DNA of 64,000 nucleotides, taken from NCBI GenBank assembly GCA_028284705.1, contig JANQRE010000004.1, positions 186,001-250,000 on the forward strand. The letters run 5' to 3'. The notes below the pieces were generated by a model that worked only from the letters and a program-made list of their open reading frames with translations, did not search any database and had not been told where the DNA came from. This document shows, piece after piece, positions 1 to 9,137 of this stretch; the first letter of the stretch is position 1, and the number at the start of each line of letters is the position of its first letter. The position numbers and the translations under genes were made by a program. This DNA is from Paracoccaceae bacterium (GTDB lineage Bacteria; Pseudomonadota; Alphaproteobacteria; Rhodobacterales; Rhodobacteraceae).

Positions 1-794
1 TCATGGCGGAACACGGCCACACGCTCGCCATTGGGCAGGATTTTAATCTTTGCGAGGCCCTCCTCGATCTCGGAAGCGTCACAAATGTCGATCCAGCCGT
101 CTTGATCCGCGCCAAGCTCATCGCCGCGCCGATCCTCTTGCCAAGCGGCATAGGCGTGCAGTCCCGCCACCGTCAAAGCGCCGCCGATGAAGATGACAGT
201 GAAGACGTGGTTCTGCTGATCCTGCAGGATGCCCAGAGACACGTGCGCCACCACGGCGACGTAAGCCAGGTAGATCGAGGCGTGGATCCGTTTCCAGACC
301 GGTGGCGTAAGGAACTTCATCCAGAAATCATGGCTCGTGGCGGCGAGGATCAGAAGGCAGATCAGGGCGAAGATGCCGAAGGCCTCGAAGGGGAAACCGG
401 CCAACTGGCCGTAGCTCGTGTTGGCAAATAGCAGGGCTTCGTATTTGTCCGAGTTTGAGAAAGCGAAGTACCAGTTCAGGATGTAACCCGCATGGGTGAT
501 CGCCACGAAAGCCGTCATCACGCCGAAATGGCGGCGGTTATAGAGGAGCGGTAGGAAGCGGCGGTCGATCCGGGCGAGGGGGCCGATGCAGAGAATGACG
601 GTCAGCATCAAAAACGCACAGGCCCCGAAGGCGCGGGCGTTATGGACTTGTGGGTTGATTGGCGCTTCGTGGCTGAGGACTTCCGGCGAGACGAAGAGGA
701 AGACATAGAGAAACAGCGTCACCGCGATCAGCATCAACGCGTCATAGACCCATTTCGAGCGGTTCCATTGAACGGGGATGTACTTCACGCTCAT
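1..794 (-). CDS. Ferric-reductase-like membrane protein with C-terminal Rieske domain (partial)
   Basis: The frame opens at ATG 794 and runs off the left edge after 264 codons, so the C-terminus is missing. About six hydrophobic segments lie between residues 20 and 215. Histidines at about 101, 155, 171 and 184 sit where b-haem ligands occur in the ferric reductase/MsrQ-type membrane fold. From about residue 233 the chain becomes soluble and resembles the first strands of a Rieske 2Fe-2S domain; its Cys/His ligands would lie outside the window. The start overlaps the stop of the upstream small membrane protein (ATGA). A role as membrane electron-transfer partner of the Rieske/FMN enzyme in this cluster is inference from context. 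Confidence 0.75.
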   Translation of the reverse strand, partial: MSVKYIPVQWNRSKWVYDALMLIAVTLFLYVFLFVSPEVLSHEAPINPQVHNARAFGACAFLMLTVILCIGPLARIDRRFLPLLYNRRHFGVMTAFVAITHAGYILNWYFAFSNSDKYEALLFANTSYGQLAGFPFEAFGIFALICLLILAATSHDFWMKFLTPPVWKRIHASIYLAYVAVVAHVSLGILQDQQNHVFTVIFIGGALTVAGLHAYAAWQEDRRGDELGADQDGWIDICDASEIEEGLAKIKILPNGERVAVFRH

Positions 795-1165
795 TGGCTG
801 GCCTCCGGGGCGGAGAGCTGCTCGGGCGCAATATGGGCAGGCCATTGCTGTCGGACCGACAGACCCGCGGCGATGACAAGCACGATTGCAATCGGCATCA
901 CATAGGCGAAAATCCTGTGATTGTGACGGCGCGGTTTGTAGCGATGCGCCCAGTGATCGGTCTCGAATGCGAGGCAGTACCAGCGCCAAAGCACCAGCGG
1001 CCAGATCAACAGGATGCCGGGGATCAGAAGCGGACGGAAGACATAAGCGCCATCGGCATCCTCATCAATGCGGTCCATGCCGACGGTCAGGAAAACAAGG
1101 GCCACAAGCGCACCGATCGCGCCCCACCATTTCACCACCATCAGAAGGAATTCTGCTGTGTTCAT
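791..1165 (-). CDS. Small membrane protein of the redox cluster
   Basis: This 124-residue protein has hydrophobic segments near residues 15-30, 45-60 and 88-104, so about three membrane helices, and a basic loop rich in His and Arg (about residues 70-85). It lies between the Rieske/FMN enzyme and the ferric-reductase-like protein, overlapping both by 4 bp, which implies translational coupling in one transcript. I do not recognise a named family. It may be a membrane anchor or small subunit of the redox complex, but that rests only on position. Confidence 0.7.
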   Translation of the reverse strand: MNTAEFLLMVVKWWGAIGALVALVFLTVGMDRIDEDADGAYVFRPLLIPGILLIWPLVLWRWYCLAFETDHWAHRYKPRRHNHRIFAYVMPIAIVLVIAAGLSVRQQWPAHIAPEQLSAPEASQ

Positions 1166-2772
1166 GCGACCCCGCCATAGGCGACGCCCGACAGTTCAGC
1201 CATGTCCTTTTTCCAGGTCGTCAGATCGTTCTGATTGAACTTTGACAAGTGGTCGTGACCACAAGCCCGCGCCATGACCTGCATGAGTTCGACGGACGCG
1301 TTGAAGAAGTTCTCCAACCGCTTCGCCGATTTCTCCACCACGAGGCGGCTGACCAGATGCGGTTTCTGCGTCGCGATCCCGACCGGGCAATTGTTGGTGT
1401 GGCAGGCGCGCATGGCGAGGCACCCAATGGCCTGCATCGCCGAGTTCGACACCGCAACCGCATCCGCCCCAAGCGCCATGGCCTTGATGAAATCTGCCGG
1501 TTTTCTGAGGCCGCCGGTGATGACCAGCGTGACGTCACTGCGTCCCGAGACGTCGAGATGACGTCGCGCACGGGCGAGGGCAGGGATCGTCGGGACGGAG
1601 ATATTGTCGCGGAAAATGATCGGAGCGGCCCCGGTTCCGCCGCCACGCCCGTCGAGAATGACGTAATCGACCCCGACTTCGAGCGCGGCGTCGATGTCCT
1701 TCTCGATATGCTGCGCGGAGAGCTTATAACCTATTGGTATACCGCCGGTTTTGTCCCGTACTTCGTCGGCGAACTCCTTGATCTGGGCAACCTCTGTCCA
1801 GTCGGGGAAACGGGGAGGAGAGATCGCCGCCTCGCCTTCATCCAGTCCACGCACCGCAGCGATTTTGCCTTTCACCTTGTTGCCGGGCAGGTGACCGCCG
1901 GTGCCGGTTTTGGCGCCTTGGCCGCCCTTGAAATGGAAGGCTTGAACCTTGTCGAGCTTGTCCCATGAGAAGCCAAACCGCCCAGAGGCGAGTTCGTAGA
2001 AATAGCGCGAATTGGCTTCCTGCTCCTCTGGCAGCATGCCGCCTTCGCCGGAACAGATGCCAGTGCCTGCCAGTTCCGCGCCCGTCGCGAGGGCAACTTT
2101 GGCGGGTTCGGACAGGGCACCGAAACTCATATCGGAGACGAAAAGCGGGATTTTCAGGGTCAGCGGCTTTTGAGCGTTAGGGCCGATCACGACATCGGTG
2201 CCAACAGGGTCGTCGTCCAGCAAAGGTGGGGTTGCGAGTTGGCCTGTCAGAAGCTGCAGGTCATCCCAATCGGGTAAGTCTCCGCGCGGCACGCCCATGC
2301 TCTCGACCACACCGTGATGCCCGGTGCGTTTCAGGCCGCTGCGGGCATAGCCCTGGATGAGGCCGTTATAGGGTTCCTCCTCGGTGCCGTGGCTCGTATC
2401 GGCATAGAGCCCCAGATACGCCTCGCGATTGAAGGGTTGCGGGTTTTCGAGCGCCCAGGCGTTGATCTCATCGGCATCGACACAAATGTCATCGCCCTCG
2501 ACCCAGGATTTGAACTTTGGCAATGCCTCGTCATTGGCATATTCCGAGACGCCGGAATCGAGCCGATAATCCCAGTCATGCACGCCACAGATCAGGTTCT
2601 TGCCGCGTACAAAGCCGTCCGCCATGAGCGCACCGCGATGCAGGCAGCGTCCGTAAAAGACTGAAATTTCATCGTCAAAACGCACCACAACCAGATCGAC
2701 CTCGCCGACGATTGCATATTTGGGTTGGCGATCTTCAAGCTCGCTGAGCTTGTGAATGGCTGTCTTGTTCAT
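1162..2772 (-). CDS. Rieske-fused FMN-binding glutamate synthase-like protein
   Basis: From ATG 2772 the protein is 536 residues. An in-frame ATG at 2844 would add 24 residues that precede the Rieske fold, so I prefer 2772. Residues 1 to about 110 form a Rieske 2Fe-2S domain with ligand pairs C43-L-H45 and C62-G-V-H65. The remainder resembles the FMN/central domain of glutamate synthase (GltB), with glycine-rich FMN-barrel motifs and the C-x5-C-x4-C pattern (GCLAMRACHTNNCPVG) that binds the 3Fe-4S cluster in that family. No N-terminal glutamine amidotransferase domain is present, so it is not a complete GOGAT. It is co-transcribed with two membrane proteins, one of which also carries a Rieske domain. 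Its substrate is unknown. Confidence 0.85.
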   Translation of the reverse strand: MNKTAIHKLSELEDRQPKYAIVGEVDLVVVRFDDEISVFYGRCLHRGALMADGFVRGKNLICGVHDWDYRLDSGVSEYANDEALPKFKSWVEGDDICVDADEINAWALENPQPFNREAYLGLYADTSHGTEEEPYNGLIQGYARSGLKRTGHHGVVESMGVPRGDLPDWDDLQLLTGQLATPPLLDDDPVGTDVVIGPNAQKPLTLKIPLFVSDMSFGALSEPAKVALATGAELAGTGICSGEGGMLPEEQEANSRYFYELASGRFGFSWDKLDKVQAFHFKGGQGAKTGTGGHLPGNKVKGKIAAVRGLDEGEAAISPPRFPDWTEVAQIKEFADEVRDKTGGIPIGYKLSAQHIEKDIDAALEVGVDYVILDGRGGGTGAAPIIFRDNISVPTIPALARARRHLDVSGRSDVTLVITGGLRKPADFIKAMALGADAVAVSNSAMQAIGCLAMRACHTNNCPVGIATQKPHLVSRLVVEKSAKRLENFFNASVELMQVMARACGHDHLSKFNQNDLTTWKKDMAELSGVAYGGVA

Positions 2773-3015
2773 ATCTGTCCCAGTTGTGTCTTGGTGCCCA
2801 ATTGCGCATGGGCTTTTTGCGGTCTCGCAGGTTTGTGTGACCATGCTACGAATTGTGGGGGAATTTCCAAATCACAATCTGGGACAAATAAGTCATCTTG
2901 TTTGGGAAGGCGGGTGTACTGGTGTCAGCAAAAGGTCGTTGCCACGAAGACGACCCCAAAACCCAATCCTTTTTCACGGGCGTGTCCTGACCCGGATGAT
3001 CTAAGCAGACGGTGC

Positions 3016-3405
3016 CTAAGCTTCTACTTTCTCGGCCGTTTCTTCACTCGCCTCCGGAGAGTTTAGCGTCGACCAAGTGTCGTCGCGAGGCGGTGAGGGG
3101 GGTGTCTCACAAGCCTGGCGGTGGATGTTCACCTTCGCGATGAAATTGGCGGAAATCGGCGCGGTGACAAAAAGAAACGCCATGATCAGAAGTTCGTGAA
3201 AGGACGTGTCGCCCAAGGCAAACGAATGCAGCATGGAGGCCAGCAGCAACATGCCGATGCCGACTGTGCCGACCTTTGTCGGCGCATGCAGGCGGGTCAT
3301 GGAATCGTTGAACTTCAAAAGCCCGATGGCCCCGACCGAGACGAAGCCTGATCCCACCAGAAGGGACAGTGCAGTGGCGTAGTTGAGGATGATTTCAGAG
3401 GTCAT
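3016..3405 (-). CDS. mrpG: Mrp/Pha-type Na+(K+)/H+ antiporter subunit G
   Basis: This 129-residue protein has three hydrophobic segments in the first 95 residues and a polar, acidic C-terminal tail. The segment around GFVSVGAIGLLKFND is typical of MrpG/MnhG/PhaG. It is the last gene of the Mrp operon and overlaps the stop of mrpF by 4 bp. MrpG is needed for assembly and function of the hetero-oligomeric cation/proton antiporter in the inner membrane, which serves Na+ or K+ extrusion and pH homeostasis. Confidence 0.92.
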   Translation of the reverse strand: MTSEIILNYATALSLLVGSGFVSVGAIGLLKFNDSMTRLHAPTKVGTVGIGMLLLASMLHSFALGDTSFHELLIMAFLFVTAPISANFIAKVNIHRQACETPPSPPRDDTWSTLNSPEASEETAEKVEA

Positions 3406-3689
3406 TCGATGATATCTCCCCGCAGAACGAAGCGCGCGAGCGCGACGGTGGAGACAAACCCAAGCATGGCCACGAGCAGCGACACCTCGAAGTAAATCTG
3501 AACCCCCTGGTGCACGCCCAGCACAACAATCAGGCCGAGGGCGTTGATCACCATCGTATCGAGGGCGAGGATGCGATCTCCTGAGGTCGGACCGAGAACC
3601 AGCCGCACCATCGAGAGGATCTGACCAAGCGCCAGTGTCACGAAGGCGATGGCCACGGCGATGTCCAGAAGGGCGAGGGACGAGCTCAT
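3402..3689 (-). CDS. mrpF: Mrp antiporter subunit F
   Basis: This 95-residue protein has three predicted membrane helices and the family motif around GDRILALDTMVINALG (residues 37-52). It overlaps mrpE and mrpG by 4 bp each, so the three are translationally coupled. MrpF is a small obligatory subunit of the antiporter complex. Confidence 0.92.
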   Translation of the reverse strand: MSSSLALLDIAVAIAFVTLALGQILSMVRLVLGPTSGDRILALDTMVINALGLIVVLGVHQGVQIYFEVSLLVAMLGFVSTVALARFVLRGDIIE

Positions 3690-4186
3690 GAGAAAATCTC
3701 CTTCAGGCGGGCCTCGTAGCGGGACTTGATCTCATCGCGCACGGCGTCGGGATCATCGGTGTGCAGGACATGGACAAGCAGGCTGTGGCCCTCATCCGAG
3801 AGGTCCGCCGACACCGTTCCCGGCGTCAGGGTAATGGTCCCGGCCAGAACGGTGATGGCCTCGGGTTGCAGAAGGTCGAGCGGCACCACGATCCAGGCCG
3901 GCTTCAGTTTGGCGTTCGGCACCGTCAAAACAATCCAGGCGACTTGCACATTGGCGACCATGATGTCCCAGATCACCATGAAGCTGTAGGAGATCATCTT
4001 GCCCATGCGGAAGCCTTGCGGCGTGTCGGGCCACCAGATCGACGTGCCGCTGGGAATAATGATCCCGAGGATGATGCCGAAGACGATCATGCCTGCGGTG
4101 ACCTCGTTTTGCAGAAGCACCCAGACCACGGCGAGAAGCAGCGTCAGCAGAGGGTGTGGCAGGAGCCATCGAATGGCGCGCGACAT
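3686..4186 (-). CDS. mrpE: Mrp antiporter subunit E
   Basis: I choose ATG 4186, one base after the mrpD stop (4188-4190), giving 166 residues. A longer frame to 4312 would lie inside mrpD and adds an arginine-rich, unlikely N-terminus. Two to three membrane helices at the N-terminus are followed by a soluble part containing PGTVSADLSDEGHSLLVH, typical of the MrpE family (PF01899). Confidence 0.92.
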   Translation of the reverse strand: MSRAIRWLLPHPLLTLLLAVVWVLLQNEVTAGMIVFGIILGIIIPSGTSIWWPDTPQGFRMGKMISYSFMVIWDIMVANVQVAWIVLTVPNAKLKPAWIVVPLDLLQPEAITVLAGTITLTPGTVSADLSDEGHSLLVHVLHTDDPDAVRDEIKSRYEARLKEIFS

Positions 4187-4187
4187 G

Positions 4188-5732
4188 TCAGTTCTCCTCC
4201 GTCTTCGGTTTGCTGAGCTTCCCGGGCGTGTCCACCACCGTGGAAATATAGGGCTCAGGCGCAAAAAGCTGCGCGGCCATGGTCGTGGTGTAGCCATGCA
4301 CTTGCCCCGCAAAGACCGTATGTGCGGTCAAAAGCGAGACCAACCCGCCCACGGCGACATAGGACATGGTTGCAGGACGGGACCGCCGCTCCACATCTTC
4401 GGGGTGATCGACGCTATGGGCTTTCCAGAACAACAGGCTGCCTGCACGGGCAAACCCCAGAATGCTGATCAGGCTGGAAGAGAGGACAATCACCCAGATC
4501 CAGACCATCAGCGGTGTTTCAAACGCGGCCTCAAGCACCATGAGCTTGCCCAGAAAGCCCGAGAGTGGCGGCAGGCCCGCCATCGCGATGGCACCTAGAA
4601 AGAAAAGCCCGGCGGTCAGCGCAGTCCCGGCCATCGCGGGGCGCAAGGTCAGGTTCAGATCGCCGCGACCGGCACGAACCAGATCAGCAATCAGGAACAG
4701 TGCGGCCCCGGCCAGCGTCGAATGCACGATGTAATAAAGTGCCGCGGCGATGCCATCCGGCGTGAAGAGCGAGATGGAGACCATCACCATCCCCATCGAC
4801 CCGATGATGGAGAAAGCCACGAGCCGGTCGAGTTTCTTCGCAGCGAGCACGCCGATCATGCCGATGGCGAGTGAGATCAGCGCGGCCGGGAGCAACCAGA
4901 GATCGTGCAGCCCGGAGGTGACCTCAAGCTCCGGCGGGAAGATCATCGTATAGACCCGGATGATCGCATAGGCCCCGACCTTGGTCATGATCGCAAAGAG
5001 CGCGGCGACCGGCGCCGGTGCCTCGGCATAGCTCGAGGGTAGCCAGAAATGCAGCGGCACGACCGCCGCCTTGATCGCAAAGACCAGAAGCAGAAGCACC
5101 GCGGCGACACGAATACCAACCGTCTCTTCGGGACCGATCAACTGCACGCGGTTTGCCAGATCGGCCATGTTGAGCGTGCCGGTCTCGGCATAGATCGAGC
5201 CAAGCGCGAAGAGAAACAGCGTCGATCCGATCAGGTTAAAGAGCACATATTGCACACCTGCCCGCAGCCGCTCGTTGCCGCCGGAATGGATCATCAACCC
5301 GTAGGAGGCGATCAGCAGGACCTCGAAGAAGACGAAGAGGTTAAAGAGGTCGCCTGTGAGGAAGGCGCCCATGATGCCCATGAGCTGAAACTGAAACAGC
5401 GCGTGGAAATGCCATCCGCGATCATCCCATCCTGAACCGATGGCGTGGAGCAGGACAAAAAGCGCCAGAATCGCAGTGAGGAGCACCATCATGGTCGATA
5501 GCCGGTCGCCGACGAGCACGATGCCAAAGGGGGCGGCCCAATCGCCGAGCTGATAGAGCAGAATGGTGCCGTCCGAGGTTTCCCAGGCGAGACCGGCGGC
5601 GATGGCGATCAGCGCCAGAACGCCGGCCACGGAAAACACCCGCTGAATGCCGATATGGAAACGCGCAGCCAGAACGATGAACGGAGCGAGCAGCGCGGGC
5701 AGGACGACCGGTGCGACAATCCAATGGGTCAT
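4188..5732 (-). CDS. mrpD: Mrp antiporter subunit D
   Basis: The 514-residue polytopic protein belongs to the NADH-quinone oxidoreductase/Mrp antiporter family (PF00361), with about 14 hydrophobic segments. Family-typical stretches include FFEVLLIASYGLM, VVPLHFWLPSSYAEAP and LVAFSIIGSMGM. It overlaps the mrpC stop by 4 bp. In the complex, MrpA and MrpD are the two proton-channel-like subunits. Confidence 0.95.
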   Translation of the reverse strand: MTHWIVAPVVLPALLAPFIVLAARFHIGIQRVFSVAGVLALIAIAAGLAWETSDGTILLYQLGDWAAPFGIVLVGDRLSTMMVLLTAILALFVLLHAIGSGWDDRGWHFHALFQFQLMGIMGAFLTGDLFNLFVFFEVLLIASYGLMIHSGGNERLRAGVQYVLFNLIGSTLFLFALGSIYAETGTLNMADLANRVQLIGPEETVGIRVAAVLLLLVFAIKAAVVPLHFWLPSSYAEAPAPVAALFAIMTKVGAYAIIRVYTMIFPPELEVTSGLHDLWLLPAALISLAIGMIGVLAAKKLDRLVAFSIIGSMGMVMVSISLFTPDGIAAALYYIVHSTLAGAALFLIADLVRAGRGDLNLTLRPAMAGTALTAGLFFLGAIAMAGLPPLSGFLGKLMVLEAAFETPLMVWIWVIVLSSSLISILGFARAGSLLFWKAHSVDHPEDVERRSRPATMSYVAVGGLVSLLTAHTVFAGQVHGYTTTMAAQLFAPEPYISTVVDTPGKLSKPKTEEN

Positions 5733-6085
5733 GGCTTGTCCTCCGCCCCGGTCCCCGGCGCTTCGATCTGGTCATCCACATGGTCGTCCTCGGAGCCGAG
5801 AAATGCGCCCAGGCCGATCATCACCACCACTGCCGTCATGCCGAATGAGATCACAATCGCGGTCAGAACCAGTGCCTGGGGCAGCGGGTCGGAATAGGTC
5901 TCCATATGATCCCGAAGCACCGGCGGCGCGCCCAGGGTCAGCCGCCCGGAGGCGAAGAGGAACACGTTCACAGCATAGGTCAGCAGCGAAATCCCGAGTA
6001 TGACCGGGAAGGTGCGCAGACGCAGCACCAGATACAGACCACCTGCGGTCAGAACGCCAATGGCGGAAGCGACGAGAAACTCCAT
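5729..6085 (-). CDS. mrpC: Mrp antiporter subunit C
   Basis: ATG 6085 gives a 118-residue NuoK-like protein with three hydrophobic helices and the motif GISLLTYAVNVFLFASGR. The frame could open at 6190, but that part overlaps mrpA and is arginine-rich, so it is not used. It lies one base beyond the mrpA stop and overlaps mrpD by 4 bp. The acidic C-terminal tail follows the third helix. Confidence 0.93.
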   Translation of the reverse strand: MEFLVASAIGVLTAGGLYLVLRLRTFPVILGISLLTYAVNVFLFASGRLTLGAPPVLRDHMETYSDPLPQALVLTAIVISFGMTAVVVMIGLGAFLGSEDDHVDDQIEAPGTGAEDKP

Positions 6086-6086
6086 C

Positions 6087-8963
6087 TTACGCCCCCGCCT
6101 TTGCAGGTTCGACCGGTTCTGGCGGGTCGTCTCTCGACGGATCGATATCCATCGCGTGCTCGGTCTCCGGCACTTCGCTACGGCGCGCAAGGCGCGAGAA
6201 GCTTTCCAGCGACAGCATCACGGCCCCCACGACGGCGAGGAACACGCCGACATCAAAGAGCGCCGCTGTCGCCAGCTCGAACTCCTGGAAGGGCGGGATG
6301 CGGACATAGGTGAAGTCGGAGGTGAGGAAGGGTTTGCTGACAAACCACGACCCGATGCCCGTCAGACCAGCCACCAACACGCCCGCACCGATCACCCCGT
6401 GATAGGGGTATTTCAGCCGCGCCGACGCCCAGGCGAAGCCACTCGCCATGTACTGCATGACAACCGCGATGGAGACGATGAGGCCTGCGATAAAACCACC
6501 TCCGGGTTCGTTGTGACCCCTCAGGAAGATGTAGAAGCCGACCATCAGGACAACCGGCATGATCACCCGGGTTAGCACCACCATCATCATCGGATGCATG
6601 TCGCCCGCACGCGGCTGATCGGGCAGTCGGTTGAGTAGTTTGGCGCGCACGGGTCCGCTCAACAGTGTCTCCGTCAGCGCGTAGATCAGAAGGGCTGCGA
6701 TGCCGAGCACGATGATCTCGCCATAGGTGTCAAAGCCCCGGAAATCCACGAGGATCACGTTCACCACATTGGTGCCGCCACCGCCCTTGTAAGAGTTGGC
6801 CAGATGGAACTCGGAGATCGGCGTCGTGACAGCGTCACGCAGCAGGTAGTGATAGGCCAGTGTGAAGGCGGCCAGACCCCCCGCCACAGCCACGCCCACA
6901 TCCCGCACGCGGCGCAGGACCGAACTTTCAACTGGCGTGCGGTTGGGCAGGAAGTTGAGCGCCAGCAAAAGAAGGATGATCGTCACCACTTCCACGGTGA
7001 ACTGCGTCATCGCGAGGTCCGGCGCGCTGAAAAAGACGAACCCGATGGAGACCATCAGTCCAACGATGCCGATCAGGATCAGGGATAGGAAGCGGTTGCG
7101 ATGCAGGAAGACCATGCCGCCAGTGGCTGCGACCAACATGATCCAGCCGGCAATCGGCACGGGTCCCGCGGACTGCATCTCGCGCGTCGGCGCGGCGATG
7201 GTCCCGGTGCTCCAGGCGTGGAACCCGGCGGCGACAATGGCAATCGACCCGATGGCCGCGTAGCGCGAGAAGGCGCCATTGTGGAGCGGCAAGATCAGCT
7301 TTTGCGCAAGGCTCGCAGCGGCCTCAACAATCGCCCCGAAGATGATTTTCGCCTCTGGGCGCGGCGTCGTCTCCCAGAGCCGGAGCAGCGGCTTGAAGAC
7401 CGCCATCAAGGCCAAACCGCCGACCACGGCTGCGATCGACATGAAGAGCGCGGGGACAAGCCCGTGCCAAATCTTGAAATAGGCCTTCGGCACCTCCGCC
7501 TCGCCATAGAGCACCGAGGCTGTGATGAGTTTCACGAATGGCTCCGCCAGGAAGGGCGCGACACCGATCACGACCACCAGCACGACGAGGATCGCAGGCG
7601 GCAACCAGAGCCCTGAACCCGGGTCATGGGGTTTCGACGGGTAATCCTCGCGCACCGGCCCGAGGAACACATGACCGATGAACCGGAAGCAATACGCGGC
7701 GGAGAAGAGCGAGCCCAATGTCGCCAGCGCCGGAACCAGCCAGGGCATCCCGAACAGCACCGTGTGAGTGGTTTCCTCGAGCATCATTTCTTTCGACAGG
7801 AACCCGTTCAGGAACGGAATGCCCGCCATGGAAAGTGCGGCCAGAACGGCGATCACGAAAGTCACAGGCATCAACCTGCGCAACCCACCCAAGCGCCGGA
7901 TATCGCGCGTATGCGCCTCGTGGTCGATGATGCCCGCCGACATGAAGAGCGCGGCCTTGAAAGTCGCGTGATTGAGGATGTGGAACATCGCGGCCATCGC
8001 ACCGAAGGCCGTGCCGGTGCCCAGAAGCATGGTGATCAGGCCCAGATGGCTGACGGTGGAGAAGGCCAGAAGTGCTTTCAGATCGTGTTTAAAGAGCGCA
8101 ATCACCGCCCCTAGCACCATGGTCACAAGGCCGGCGGTCGTCACGATGATGAACCACTCAGATGTGCCCGAGAGCACCGGCCACATGCGCGCCATCAGGA
8201 AAATCCCGGCCTTCACCATGGTCGCGGAGTGCAGATAGGCCGATACCGGGGTCGGAGCAGCCATCGCATGCGGCAACCAGAAATGGAACGGGAACTGCGC
8301 CGACTTTGTGAAACAGCCCAGCAGGATCAGGATCAGCGCGGGCACGTAATAGGGCGAGGCCTGGATCAGCTCCTTGTTCTGCAGGATGACGCTCAGGTCA
8401 TAGCTGCCCGCGATCTGACCCAGGATCAGCATGCCACCGATCATCGCGAGCCCGCCCATGCCGGTCACGGCCAGCGCCATGCGCGCGCCCTGACGGCCCT
8501 CGGGCAGGTGTTTCCAATAGCCAATGAGCAGGAAGGAGGAGAGCGAGGTAAGTTCCCAAAACACCAGCAAAAGCAGGATGTTATCACTCAGAACAATCCC
8601 CACCATCGCGCCCTGGAAGAGGAGCAGATAGGTGAAGAACTCCCCCATATGATCGTCGCGGCTGAGGTAATGCCGCGCATAGGCGATGATCAAAAGACCG
8701 ATGCCAAGGATCAGAAACGCAAAGAAAAACCCGAGCCCGTCGAGCATCAGAGTGAAATTCAGGCCCAGCGATGGAATCCACTCCACGCGGGCCATGACAA
8801 CTTCACCGGCGAGGACCGAGGGCAAGTTCGTCAGCAAGCCGATGAAAGCGACCAGCGACACGGTAAAGGTCACGCCACCGCAGGCCGCACGTCCTGCTGA
8901 GTTCATCAATCCGGGCAGAAGCGCTCCAAAGAACGGCAAAGCGACAATGAAGAAGAGGGACAC
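6087..8963 (-). CDS. mrpA: Fused Mrp antiporter subunits A and B
   Basis: At 958 residues this is the long MrpA form. The N-terminal part (about 1-500) is a NuoL/MrpD-like antiporter domain with LVFWELTSLSSFLLIGYW and FPFHFWLPHAMAAPTPVSAYLHSA-like motifs (split here for length). The middle carries the MrpA-specific C-terminal domains. The last roughly 150 residues, including IMPVVLMVGFYIFLRGHNEP, are a fused MrpB/PhaB domain. The fusion explains why no separate mrpB is present, as in rhizobial pha operons. It is the first gene of a six-gene minus-strand operon. Confidence 0.95.
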   Translation of the reverse strand: MSLFFIVALPFFGALLPGLMNSAGRAACGGVTFTVSLVAFIGLLTNLPSVLAGEVVMARVEWIPSLGLNFTLMLDGLGFFFAFLILGIGLLIIAYARHYLSRDDHMGEFFTYLLLFQGAMVGIVLSDNILLLLVFWELTSLSSFLLIGYWKHLPEGRQGARMALAVTGMGGLAMIGGMLILGQIAGSYDLSVILQNKELIQASPYYVPALILILLGCFTKSAQFPFHFWLPHAMAAPTPVSAYLHSATMVKAGIFLMARMWPVLSGTSEWFIIVTTAGLVTMVLGAVIALFKHDLKALLAFSTVSHLGLITMLLGTGTAFGAMAAMFHILNHATFKAALFMSAGIIDHEAHTRDIRRLGGLRRLMPVTFVIAVLAALSMAGIPFLNGFLSKEMMLEETTHTVLFGMPWLVPALATLGSLFSAAYCFRFIGHVFLGPVREDYPSKPHDPGSGLWLPPAILVVLVVVIGVAPFLAEPFVKLITASVLYGEAEVPKAYFKIWHGLVPALFMSIAAVVGGLALMAVFKPLLRLWETTPRPEAKIIFGAIVEAAASLAQKLILPLHNGAFSRYAAIGSIAIVAAGFHAWSTGTIAAPTREMQSAGPVPIAGWIMLVAATGGMVFLHRNRFLSLILIGIVGLMVSIGFVFFSAPDLAMTQFTVEVVTIILLLLALNFLPNRTPVESSVLRRVRDVGVAVAGGLAAFTLAYHYLLRDAVTTPISEFHLANSYKGGGGTNVVNVILVDFRGFDTYGEIIVLGIAALLIYALTETLLSGPVRAKLLNRLPDQPRAGDMHPMMMVVLTRVIMPVVLMVGFYIFLRGHNEPGGGFIAGLIVSIAVVMQYMASGFAWASARLKYPYHGVIGAGVLVAGLTGIGSWFVSKPFLTSDFTYVRIPPFQEFELATAALFDVGVFLAVVGAVMLSLESFSRLARRSEVPETEHAMDIDPSRDDPPEPVEPAKAGA

Positions 8964-9096
8964 GTAAGCTCCTGACCCGACGTTTTTCTTGTTCGCCTAA
9001 ATCTGCATCACGGTTGGAAAATCTCAAGGGAATTCGACCGGATTGCCAGGAGGACCTTTCCAGCCGACATCTGGTTTGTAGTCCCCTTTCCGGCCC

Positions 9097-9133
9097 ATCA
9101 GACGCCGCGCCAGTCGAAAAATGTGTGTCTGAT
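9097..9133 (-). terminator. Weak inverted repeat after xylA
   Basis: The arms ATCAGAC (9097-9103) and GTCTGAT (9127-9133) pair across a 23-base loop just downstream of the xylA stop. In the minus-strand reading there is no clean T-run after it. It may help end the xyl transcript, but the support is poor. Confidence 0.25.
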
Positions 9134-9137
9134 CCCG

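Noticed and set aside
1162-2772. A complete glutamate synthase large subunit
   Set aside because: The glutaminase domain and the C-terminal beta-helix are absent, and a Rieske domain takes the N-terminus.
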